DNA from: Cryptomeria japonica | Lineage: Eukaryota > Streptophyta > Pinopsida > Cupressales > Cupressaceae | Direction: 5' to 3' | Length of the DNA: 64,000 bases | Assembly (NCBI RefSeq): GCF_030272615.1 | Contig: NC_081406.1 | Location: 186,101,770-186,165,769, forward strand | Shown: positions 33,596-43,752 of the stretch, one piece after another | Layout of the letters: the number at the start of each line of letters is the position of its first letter | Numbering within the stretch: the stretch's first letter is position 1 | The notes under the pieces: generated by a model | Told to the model about the DNA's origin: nothing | Seen by the model: the letters and a program-made list of their open reading frames with translations, nothing else | Databases searched by the model: none | Translations under genes and position numbers: made by a program

Positions 33596-34444
33596 TGTTA
33601 GATACTTCATCAGTCCCAAAGACACTAAGAAGGGGGGGTGAATTAGTCTCTAACCGGTAAACAAAATATTTAAACTTGTTTGTAACTTTATAACCCAAAT
33701 TAATATACGAATAAACAAGTAATAATGCAATAAAGAGAAACAAAAGTATAACCATCAATGCAGACCATAACACAGATATTTTTGGCGAGGAAACCTGGTA
33801 GGGGAAAAACCTCAGTGGGATTTGTGACCCATAATATTTACTCACTAATCAATATGAATAAATATTACTTATACAATAGGGGTCTGCACAAGCAGGAAGG
33901 CCAATAGCCTAGAGCTCACTGCTCAATCACAAAAAGGAGTCCCACTGACTACAATTGGATAGTTAAATCCAATGATAATTTACTACTCAAAATAGCATCT
34001 GCAATGTTGGATTCAGTACCAGTTTAAGCTCTGTCAGATACCTCTACCATAAAACTTTCTTCGCTTTGCTCTGCTCTTATTCGCTCATAAAATAATTACA
34101 TCATAATGCATATATAGTTATTCGCTCTCATATACCGCTTACATTCATTACCTAATTACATTGCAAAATGACCTACAAGATCTCATACATATATGAATAT
34201 TTACAATACATCATGTCGGCTATATAAATAATATTACAATACAAAATAATATTATTTCCATTTCGGCTTAGAGTGTCGATGTGATCTAATGTTGGTGTAG
34301 ATTGGATGTCGGTGAATAACCTTGTAGTGTCTGTCGGTGCCAGTAGATGATGTCTGTTGCTGGTATAACCTGTGAACCATATTACCAGTTGGTTGCCATC
34401 AATGACAACATCAACTATTCTCATATGAGTGTATAATGCCAACA
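33596..34444 (-). repeat. E6 5' LTR
   Basis: 849 bp, running TGTTAGATAC to GCCAACA on the plus strand. It holds a G7 tract between short arms ACTAA (33624-33628) and TTAGT (33643-33647). The stretch 33879-34025 is clearly similar to 28228-28390 in the E2 LTR (shared CTAGAGCTCACTGCTCAATC). A candidate target duplication TACAC (34445-34449) cannot be checked because the other end is missing. Confidence 0.85.
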
Positions 34445-35899
34445 TACACAACTGAACTCCTCTGAATAGCATCCCATCCTGAATGAAATAATCCAATCAC
34501 TAACTTTTGTCCACCACAACCGGTTAAGGTTCTGCAAAATCTAGGTCATCATCATACAAGGTCTTCAACTGCTCAAATCCTAATACTGTCACTCTTATCT
34601 TTGTAAGCGGATTCCTCCTACTTAATGCATCAACAAATTTGTTTGACTTCCCACTCCTATGCTTCAACACAAAGGTGTAACTCTACAAAAATTATACCCA
34701 TCTCATATGTCTCCGATTCAACTTACTCTGTCTATTCAAATACTACAAGGCTTGATGGTTAGTATACAACACAAATTCCTTAGGCAACAGGTAATGTCTC
34801 CACTTCTTTAAAGCTTGAACTATGGCATAAAAATCTTGGATCATACACTAAATATCTCCTCCTGGCATCATTCAACTTTTCACCGAAATAAGCTACTGCT
34901 CTCCCTTCCAGACTCAATACTGCTCCAATTGTGTCCCCACTTGCATCACAGCCCACTTGAAATACTTTTTTGAAATCTAATACAGCTAACATGGGTTGTT
35001 CAGTGAACTTTTGCTTCAACAATTCAAAACTCTTATTTGCTTTGGTGGTCGACTTGAATTATTTCCTATCTCCTCTCATTGTCTCAGTCATAGGACTACA
35101 AACTGAACTGAGATTTCCGATAAACTTTTGGTAGAAACTAGCCAATCCATGAAATGTTCTTACCTCTCCAATGCTTTCTAGTGTAGACCATTCAATAATT
35201 TCTCTTACCTTCTCAGGGTCCATCTTCAATCCATCTACAGATATCATAAATCCCAAATAGACTAACTCGTCTTTCATGAAGGTACACTTTTTTAGATTTA
35301 TCAACAAATTCTCTTCTCTCAACCTCTGCAAAACTTATCTCAAATGCAATAAATGCTTCTCTTTTGTCTTACTAAAAATTAAAATGTCATCCAAATATAC
35401 AATAACAAACTTACCCAATAATTTCTTCAATACCTTATTTATCAACCTCATAAAAGTACTCAGTGCATTAGTCAACCCAAAAGGCATCAACAAACATTCA
35501 TGCAGTCTTTCATTTGTCTTGAATGTTGTCTTCCACTCATCCCCTTCTCTAATTCTGATCCGATGATATCCACTCTTTGGGTCTATCTTTTTGTAGTATT
35601 TGGCTCCACTCAAACAATCCATTATGTCATCCATCCTAGGTAAAGGAAATTGATACTTCACTGTGATCTTCTTTATTTCTGTGGAATTGGTAGACATGGT
35701 CCATTATCCATTCTTCTTAGGTGCTAACACTGTTGGTACTACACAAGGACTCAAAATTTCTTAGATCAAACCTTTCTTCAATAGCTCCTACACTTGTCTA
35801 TTCAACTTCTCATTTTGTGTCGGTGTCATCTGGTGTGCATCTTTGTTAGGAAAAATTGCTCTGAGAATCAAGTCCATGCAATGACAAATACTCCTCATA
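34445..35899 (-). pseudogene. E5 reverse transcriptase and RNase H (Ty3/Gypsy)
   Basis: RT motifs: FPLPRMDDIMDCL (about 35640), YYKKIDPKSGYHRIRIREGDEWKT-type block (about 35560), MPFGLTNA (about 35480), and the catalytic YLDD at 35386-35397. The thumb and RNase H follow, with LINLKKCTF, VGCDASGDTIGAVLS (about 34950), and the Ty3-type end segment near 34600-34690. Stops are frequent (for example 35335, 35059, 34780). Sequence near 34450-34496 reaches the spacer before integrase and stops at the E6 LTR. It is not functional. Confidence 0.88.
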
Positions 35900-35904
35900 G
35901 GTGG

Positions 35905-37378
35905 TGTAGATGTATAAAAATGACCATATTCCTAAATGAATATTTTATATTCATTTCTCTATTTGATTAAATCCAATTTAATTAAATTATCCACATTCCT
36001 CTATTTAATTAAGTAAATTACTCAATTTATTTAAATTAAATTCACTATACCATTTAATGAATAAATCATTTTATTCAATTAAATCCCCCCTATCCACTTT
36101 TAATTAAATTCAAATTTAATTAAATAGTTATCCTAAATTAAATAAATCTAATTTATTTAATTTCCCCAAATTGCAACCAAATTGAATTAAATTATTTCAA
36201 TTAAATCCTATTATCCCTCCATCCACTTGCAAAATCTCAAACCCCTTTCTAATCCCTTCTAGAATCTTCTAATCACTTCTAATTAATCTAACCCCCTCTC
36301 TAAACTTTGTCACATCCCTAAGAAAAGGAAAGTCACTTCTCAAAACCTCAAAGTCTTTCATAACCATTAAAGGCTTTCAACCTTCAACCACTAAATGGCT
36401 CAAAGTCTTTGATAACCATTAAAGGCTTTCAACCTTCAACCACTTAATCCTCAAAGTCTCCAATAACCATTAATGGTTAACTCAAACCCTCCTACATGGT
36501 TAAAACATTTGTTTTGACTCAACCTCTATCTAACCCAAGGGTCTCATCAGGCCTTTAATGCTTTGACCATGATTATCTCTTAATCATTTGCACAAAGGTT
36601 TATCCTTGGATTAACTCTTAATCCAATAGGTAAGCCTAACTTATACTTGACCCTTAGCCTTTAGATAACCATGAGGTCTTCTTAGGCCTTTAATGCCTTC
36701 AACCTCTTCTCTTAACCCAACCCTATGTTGACACTTGTCACCATTTCATTGGTGCCAATTGTGCACATGGATCCTCAACTTTCAAACTTGGCCCTTGATT
36801 AAACCTTTCAATCTTGACCATCCATTGCCCTGTTTGTGCTATAAATAGAGCTCTCATTCCTCCATTTTCATGAATCATCTTTCAAATTTGTAGCATTGCA
36901 CTTATGCTCAAATTCTTTCAAGCTTTCTCATTTCATATATGCCCCTCATTTTGCCTCTTTTAGATCAGGAATTAGACTAATATGTATGTTTAGAATAATT
37001 TCTTTATCATTTTAGCTCAATCATAGATTAAATATAGTATGCTAAGATAGTATTCATACTAATCTTGTCATCTTATCATTTAGTTTATTGCATTTCTAAG
37101 ATCATACATAGCTTAACATCCATTTCATATTAAAATATATCAAAGCATCCCTCGTTCTTACATTTGCCATCCCTGAACCATTTTGCTCAGTGATTTGAGA
37201 GCAAAACATTGGTTTGAGGGACATTGTGAGATAGAGAACCATGGGACCCACCTTGGGAAGCTGAGTAATACGTTATTACTCCATAGCTTGCACCAAGAAG
37301 TCATCTATGTGTGTGTGGACTAGTATTTTGAAATATTTTCACATATTGAGTTTTATCAGCCCACTTTTCCTGCATACA
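35905..37378 (+). repeat. E4 5' LTR
   Basis: 1,474 bp, running TGTAGATGTA to TGCATACA. It has a TATA box CTATAAATAG at 36839-36848, so the RNA start is probably some 30 bases further. The segment 36734-36774 is the reverse complement of 11795-11836 in the E3 LTR with one mismatch seen, showing that E3 and E4 belong to related families. Confidence 0.96.
36839..36848 (+). promoter_or_regulatory. E4 LTR TATA box
   Basis: CTATAAATAG, offset 934 from the LTR start; the 3' LTR has the same motif at 53689-53698. It is identical to the E3 LTR box. Confidence 0.65.
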
Positions 37379-37382
37379 TTTC

Positions 37383-37402
37383 TGGCACTCACCGTGGGGC
37401 CC
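37383..37402 (+). promoter_or_regulatory. E4 candidate primer binding site
   Basis: TGGCACTCACCGTGGGGCCC begins four bases after the 5' LTR. The TGG start and position fit a tRNA primer. The tRNA is not assigned. It differs clearly from the E3 site. Confidence 0.65.
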
Positions 37403-37494
37403 AACCCCAAATAACAAATCAGTTTTTCAAATTAATCACTTTTGCAGGTCTGTGGGAAACAAGAATCAGTGCGTGGGAAACATTCCCTAGTGCA

Positions 37495-37890
37495 TCTGAT
37501 TAATAGTCTAGCGCATCCCGCTTACTGTTTAGCGCGTGCGGTCTACACTTTAGCGCGTGGAAACCTTTTCGTAGCGCATGACTCCCTTTAACATTTTCCT
37601 ATAGGTCTCGACGTGGGCGAAACACAGAATAGCGCATTCAATAACCAGAATAGCGTGTCTGATCCACAGTTTAGCGCTTATAGACCATCATCCAGCGCGT
37701 ATATTTCAAACATTAGCGCATCATATTTCAAATTTCCTGCAGGGCTCGGCAGGAAAGAGAAAAAGATAGTACAGCGCTTCCAACACACAGAGTAGCGCAT
37801 TCAGACAACAGACTAGCGCATTGATCATTAGTTTTAGCGCATCGAGAATATATTGTAGCGCATACAGTCTGTTCTATAGCGCATCACAGA
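37495..37890 (+). repeat. TAGCGC motif array 1 (E4 leader)
   Basis: About fourteen exact AGCGC cores, most as TAGCGCAT or TAGCGCGT, spaced roughly 20-25 bases apart (for example near 37510, 37531, 37551, 37573, 37815, 37836, 37857, 37879). Spacer sequences differ, so this is an array of a short motif and not a simple tandem repeat. Degenerate copies read TAGTGC or TAGCGT. Confidence 0.9.
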
Positions 37891-39074
37891 CAAAAAAAAA
37901 AAAAAAGTTATTGTAACCGAACTGAAATTTTAGACTTGTGGAAGTCCCCCAAACTCTCTAACATTTTCCTTTTCTGGTTTGCTTGCAGGACTCTAACAAA
38001 CTTCGTGCAGGTAGAGCGGACGCCTTTCCTTTTTAAACCGATTTCTTTTGTTGACCGCAAAATCGAACATTTGCTTTGTTGACCATTTCCTTTTCATAGA
38101 TCAGAAAATCATTCTTTTAAGGTAAAATGAACACCATGTTTTTGTGGAGCAACATCTCCGCATAGATTTTAGCAAATCACTTATTTGAAAGGATAAAATA
38201 AACCTAGTTGATTGCTTTGTCTCAAAAGTGGAAGGAATATGCTCTCCCGTTAACTGGGTGATCAAAAATCCAGACCACTCTTACAGCTTTTAGTAATTCA
38301 AGCATTAAAACCTTTAGTAGGCCTGCCTTCCGGAGGAGTTGCAATCAACTCTTAAAGCCATTTATGGCCGGTGTGAAGGGAACGACCTAAGTGGAGAACG
38401 GCTTTGACGCCAAGAATTCCAACCCACTATAATCAAATGTGGAAAATGACGAAAGTCCTTTTCAACGGTTGCGCGCAGTGATTAACCTTCCCCCAGTATC
38501 CTTGAGATACGTAAAGCCTTTGTTCTAAAGGTTGGGAAGCCTCCTGAGGGAGTTTATTACTGATGGTCGAACAGGAAGTCTGATTACAAACCATAGAAAT
38601 AGAAACTTTGAGCTGAGTCAGTAACCAGACATTTATAACATCATAGTGCAAGGGTGGGGAAGAATCCGCCCCCAAGATTACTCACCATATATCTCCCAAG
38701 ATAACTACTCAACTGTGAAGCAATTCACTTTGGGTTAATTTCTGGCAAAAAGCAAAAAAACAGGCGCCCTCTAGGGGGTGACACGGCTGTTTGAGCTGAG
38801 AGAGTATCAAGACTAGTGGGCTATGATGTTATTTATGACCCTTGACTAAAAGAGTCTTTCTGAAGTGTCTTAATTGTATCAAAACCTGTTAAAACATTAG
38901 GGATTTGAACACATCCTCGCAAGAACATACACTTTTTGTTAGATTAGGCAAAATGGTTGTACTTTTTGTGCCATGCTTGCATTTATTATTTCAGAAAATC
39001 ATCCATCAAGCTTGAAAAATCCACAAAAACTTTCAAAATCAATAAAAACTGAAACAAAAGAAAAATCAACGCAG
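37890..39074 (+). other. E4 leader between the motif arrays
   Basis: Non-coding as far as I can see. It has GGAGCAACATCTCC at 38146-38159, AGGCCTGCC near 38320 and GGGAACGACCT near 38378, all also present in the E3 leader in the same order relative to gag. No convincing reading frame. Confidence 0.55.
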
Positions 39075-39575
39075 TCTAGCGCATAAGAGCAAACTCTTAG
39101 CGCGTGGAGTGCATCTATTAGCACATTCAAACCTCAAGTTAGCACGTTAAGTCCAAAATAGTAGCGTTTTCATCTTAAGACAAAACAGTGTAAAGTCCTT
39201 TAGCGCATACCAACAACAGTCTAGCGCGTGGAAGCAACATCTTAGCGCATAGAGTCTAAAAATTAGCGCGTAGCAGGCCCAGTATAGCGCGTAGCTTTTT
39301 CAAACAATTCAAAAACAATTTTCAACAGTCCGAACTTTAGCGGGTGGAAGAAACATCTTAGCGCGTAGCATAGAAACATTAGCGCATAAGGTAGAACAGT
39401 TAGTGCGTAGAAAACCCAGGATAGTGCATAAACTTTTCAACTATTAGACCGCCATTTTCAGAAAGTCCAAACTTTAGCGCATGTCTAGGAGCAGCTTAGC
39501 GCGTGTGCTCATTCTTTTAGCACATCAAGTCAATTCAGTAGCGCATGTAAACTCTGTTCTAGCGCGTGATCCAAG
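39075..39575 (+). repeat. TAGCGC motif array 2 (E4 leader)
   Basis: About thirteen exact AGCGC cores plus roughly eight degenerate ones (TAGCAC, TAGTGC, TAGCGG). The degenerate forms mostly differ by one C-to-T or G-to-A change within the CpG. The array ends shortly before ORF1. Confidence 0.9.
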
Positions 39576-39714
39576 GCCGAAAAATAGAAAGCAAAACTGA
39601 GAAAAAATTTGAAATTTCAAAAACATTTTTTTAGAAGCCTTTTTCGTCAAACATCATTTTCATCAAACCAGAGTAACAAAACCAATCATTAAAACTATTT
39701 CTTGAGAAAAATTT

Positions 39715-40417
39715 GTGTTAAACAAAGTTGTCAGAATCCTAAACGAATCGCGCAATAGAGGACGTCTCTCCTATCATAATCTAGAAAAACCTCATCATCA
39801 GTATCAACAGGATCCTTTGCCATCTTACGAATTTTTATCTCAAAAACACTTGTTTAGAATTTTCAAATTGTCAAATCCAGTTTCTAGATCGGGAAGCTTT
39901 TATCCATATCATTTGACATGCTTTGTCGTCAAGGGGTATCTAAACCTTCACTCTGATAAAGTAAGATTTGAAATTTTCAAAAACAAGAATCAACTAAATC
40001 CAAACAAATCAAAGGAAACCATTGATCACTCATGCATGACTAATCCCCTTATTCTGAGAAGAAAGAACCTCTATCGTAACATCACGTTGAAGAAACAACA
40101 ACCTAGTTTTTCCAAATTCATCAAGAGAAATAAGTTTTTATACATCAATCGTCAACTCTTCAAATCTCATCGGATATTCCTTCATCATGTCAAAAAGTAT
40201 ATCCAAAACAAATCTAGCGAATTTGACAAAGAACCCTTGAAGACAAGAGCATACTGTCAAAAGTCTGCTTTTAATCAAACCATAAACCGTGGTGGAAAAA
40301 TAATCCAGCATTCTTACCCGACAAGTGCATCACATATAACACATCTCGACCAGAACCACCAACACCCGAACAACACATCGAAGAGACTTTTGTTCCTTTC
40401 ATTACTGAAAGTTTCTA
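39715..40417 (+). pseudogene. E4 ORF1, conserved upstream reading frame
   Basis: A frame opening at 39715 that matches E3 ORF1 (LYINRQLFKSHRIFLH, SEFDKEPLKTRAYCQ, GGKI). An indel in an A run near 40292 moves the conserved C-terminus into another frame, where it reads PPTPEQHIEETFVPFITESFY and then stops with TAA directly before the gag ATG. Because of the indel the first frame appears fused to gag, which is probably an artefact of the mutation. The N-terminal 100 codons have no clear E3 match. The protein is basic, of unknown function, and probably corresponds to ORF1 of Ogre/Tat elements. Confidence 0.75.
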
Positions 40418-40422
40418 CTAAA

Positions 40423-42042
40423 ATGCCTGTCACTCGCTCTCAACAAGACAAACAAAGCGAGACACACGCAGAATCAAGTATGAATCGCAGATTATCAAAT
40501 CCTTTTGAAGTTCCACCCGTAGAAGAAACTGAAATTACTGAAGCACTTCTTCGGGAATGTCAGGAAAACCCTTCCTTCCAAAAACTTGTAGAAAAGCTCA
40601 TGGAAAATGACAAAGAAAAGTATCTACTCATGCTTACAAGTAAAGGCATTAAACTTCCTGAAGATTTCGATGCAAACATTTTTCAAATCGGATCTCGACA
40701 ATATGCATATCAAGAACAACATAGAGAAGAAGAAACTCGCATACCTGAACAACATAACTTTGAACAACACATTCCAGAACAACGCATACCAAAAATGCGT
40801 ATACCTGAGCTAGACACACCAAAACAACATATACCATTAACCACACCTTTTCAGCTGAGAACCAATACAAGGCAAGAACTTTTTCCTCGACAAGACAATA
40901 TACCTTTGACAGCCCTTACTCAACAAATGCAAATGTTGCAAAGGCAAATATAGGATATGCAAAAAGGGACAACAGTACGGTACTCTTTAAATGAAATCGG
41001 TCCTTACCCCTTTGACAGAAGCTTGAACATGGTGCCTTTTCCTCCAAACTCAGACGTTCCCATATTTGATAAATATGATGGGAAAAGTGATCCCCGAGAT
41101 CATGTTCGAAAATTTTGCACACTAAGCCTTGAATTTGCTCATGATGACACCTATTTAATGAGGTTATTCCCCAGAAGCTTGGGAGGGCAAACCATGGAAT
41201 GGTTATCCAAAATCTCGCCACCTGTCAGATCATTTGATGAGTTGGTTAACAAATTCATAACCCACTATTCCTACAACATCCAACATGCCATAACCATGCT
41301 AGATGTTTGCAACACCAAACAAAAGAACAATGAAACATTCATGGTATTCCTTCAACGCTGGCGACGCATGGTCTCCAGATATCCTTGAGATATTCCTGAA
41401 AAGGAGAAAATGGAAATCTTCATCGATAACTTTAATGGCAAGATGAGTTACAGACTAAAACTTCAATGCATACCATCTTTCGCTAAATTGATTGAAAATG
41501 GCATTCAAGTGGAAGAAGCATGTGTCAAAAAGGGCACACTCAAATTCTACAAGGAAGGAACAAACTCATCAAACTACAATAACCAGAACAACACCAACCT
41601 TGACAAATCTCCATTTTGGACTCGAAACAAAAATGAATGCAACAATGAATCATATGATCCCAAATCTAAGCAACCAATGCTTGCATTATCTGGAAATCCT
41701 CATAACACAAAAAATCTTTAAAATGTTGCACCAAATGCTAACACATATGCACCAAACACTGATCAAGGACAGCTCAACACAAACAACACCAACGATACTC
41801 AAAGCAAAAACATGAATCCAGGACCTAACATCAGTTCACGCAACACAAACAATTTCCAAAAGCGTATCTTCACACCACTGGGACAATCATTAGAATCCGC
41901 ATTCAGAGAACTTTTGGCAAACAAGATTCTTTCTTTGCCTCCAATCAACAACTATGAACCCCCAATCAAACCACCTTGGTGGAATGATTCGCACTATTGT
42001 GATTTCCATCGCAATAAGGGTCATAGACGAATGAATGCATGA
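40423..42042 (+). pseudogene. E4 gag and zinc-knuckle region
   Basis: ATG 40423 (MPVTRSQQDKQSETHAES) follows the ORF1 stop by one base. Repeats of IPEQ/IPE type occur at about 40740-40830. The gag core includes IGPYPFDRSLNMVPFP, DPRDHVRKFCTLS, LGGQTMEWLS and FMVFLQRWRRM (41000-41375). Stops are at 40951-40953 (TAG), 41386-41388 (TGA) and 41719-41721 (TAA). The frame runs straight into FTPLGQ and PPWWNDSHYCDFHRNKGH, which in E3 lies in a shifted frame. A base is lost near 42026 within the CHHC knuckle. Confidence 0.9.
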
Positions 42043-43130
42043 GATTGAAACACATAGTGCAGGACATGATTGATCGAGGTGACTTAATGGTGGATGGTCT
42101 CAAAACAAATGGTGATCACGGAGCCTTCAAAAATCCTCTTCCAAATTATAACAAGGATGGAGCATCAACTTCAAATGATACACGCGGAGCTCGTATGAAT
42201 CACATCTACAATAACACTATCAACCATATATCAGCTGAAGATCATCAAATCAATGTCATCACCATTCGAGATCGGCATGATCATGAATCTGTCAATGTGA
42301 CCACCAGAACTCAGAAATATGTCTTGAAGGGACATACTGCACCTACAACTACCACACCAAAAATCCAATATGACTTGGTTAGCCAACTACGCAAAACTCC
42401 AGCTCAGATATCTATCCTGGAATTATTGAAACTATCACCAAAGCACAAAGACATATTGGAGCAAGCGCTATTGGAAACCAATGTACCTCAAAATCTGGAT
42501 ACAGATAGATTTCAAGCCATGGTCGCCCATATGATAGAACCTCATAACCTCACCTTCTCAGAGCATGATAATACTTCCTTAAGTCATCTGCATAATACTC
42601 CTCTCCATATTGAAGTCATTGTTTGCAAAAACCGAGTAAAAAGAGTCTTAATAGATGGAGGAGTCGGACTTAATATATGTACTTTAAAGCTTATCCGTGC
42701 ATTGGGCTTCTCAGAAGAATCTATTGATCCTTGCAAGAAAATTACCATAAAGGCATATGATGATGAGGAAAGGTCCTCTAAAGGAACAGTGATATTACCT
42801 ATCAAGTAGGACCAGTACAAAAGGATATTATATGTCAGGTCTTAGATATTGATCTCACCTACAATATCTTGTTAGGTCGACCCTGGATACATGAAATGCA
42901 AGCAGTACCTTCTACATATCACCAGTGTGTCAAGTTCCCTTATGATGGATAAGAAATCTCCATATCAGCTGATCATAATCCATTTCAACATTGCAACGCA
43001 ATGGGGGCAGCCCAAGATAGTTTGGTTCCTCATATAGAGAAAAGCAGAGATCTTCAATATCAGATCCACCAACAGCAAAATCCAACTCCTTATGGGGAGA
43101 CTTCAAGTAGAAAATACAAATCAAAGACCA
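42039..43130 (+). pseudogene. E4 protease region
   Basis: The aspartic protease carries VLIDGGVGLNICTLKL (about 42645-42695), where E3 has IDNGAG, followed by [14 protein letters not shown] and, after a one-base loss near 42800, the [14 protein letters not shown] block (about 42855). A TAA near 42949 and a further frame change near 43130 follow. The enzyme would process gag and pol. It is inactive here because of the breaks. Confidence 0.88.
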
Positions 43131-43134
43131 AGGC

Positions 43135-43743
43135 ATGGGCGAATATTCTCTGGAGCCTTTATGTTTGGCAAAGTTGCCAATCTCACCTAGATCGCATGGT
43201 TTACCTACTACATCAACACAACTGGCTACTCAGCCCATCACCAAATTTGATGGTACCTTCATACAATTGGGTACTCTAGCACATGAATCAGAAGACAAAG
43301 ACGTTCTTAGCTGGTTATACAAAGATGAAGAAGAAGATCATAGAGCAGTCGCTTTGAACATGGTTCTACCAACACACCTATATGGAAAGGGCTACTTAAT
43401 CATGAAGCAAATGGGATATGGCGGTAAAGGACCTATTGGGAAACGAAAAGAAGGAGTCACTAAACCTATAGATCTTCCTTCACAACCTAGTAGAAACAAA
43501 GCAGGATTGGGTTCTAAACTCACATTCCTATTGAAACGACCGCCACACACAATTACAAAACCTCAATGGAAGGAAAAGAAGAAATACAAAGAAGAATCCT
43601 GGCAGGAAGCACTTTTTGAATCAACAGAAACAATCCGCAAGGCACAGGAATGTCAAGATCAGAAGTTACATCAGGAAAAGCTTCTAAGTCATAAGAAGGC
43701 CCTATCTGCAGCAGTAGCTCATATTCAAACACCAATATCTTAA
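43135..43743 (+). pseudogene. E4 G-patch-like segment of pol
   Basis: Open for 202 codons. Contains YGKGYLIMKQMGYGGKG followed by a glycine-spaced stretch ending AGLGSKL (about 43380-43525), which fits the G-patch pattern of spaced glycines and a hydrophobic MG core; E3 has the same segment at the same place. G-patch domains bind nucleic acid or DEAH helicases. The frame ends at a TAA at 43741-43743 that would be CAA with one C-to-T change. Confidence 0.75.
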
Positions 43744-43752
43744 GAACAAATC

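Larger units (their letters stand above)
28988..34444 (-). mobile_element. E6: non-autonomous LTR retrotransposon encoding a four-knuckle protein and ORF2
   Basis: Read right to left: LTR (33596-34444), perfect initiator-Met primer site, a coiled-coil protein with four CCHC zinc knuckles, and ORF2 of at least about 1,000 codons. No protease, RT, RNase H or integrase motif is seen in 4.6 kb of internal sequence. The 3' end is cut where E2 abuts at 28987/28988. The right edge meets E5 coding sequence, so E6 inserted into E5. The LTR resembles that of autonomous Copia E2, which suggests mobilisation by Copia proteins. Confidence 0.75.

Noticed and set aside
37495-39575. Possible CRISPR-like array (repeated short unit with unique spacers)
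   Set aside because: The unit is only six to eight bases with variable spacing, in a plant retroelement leader; it does not have CRISPR repeat structure.
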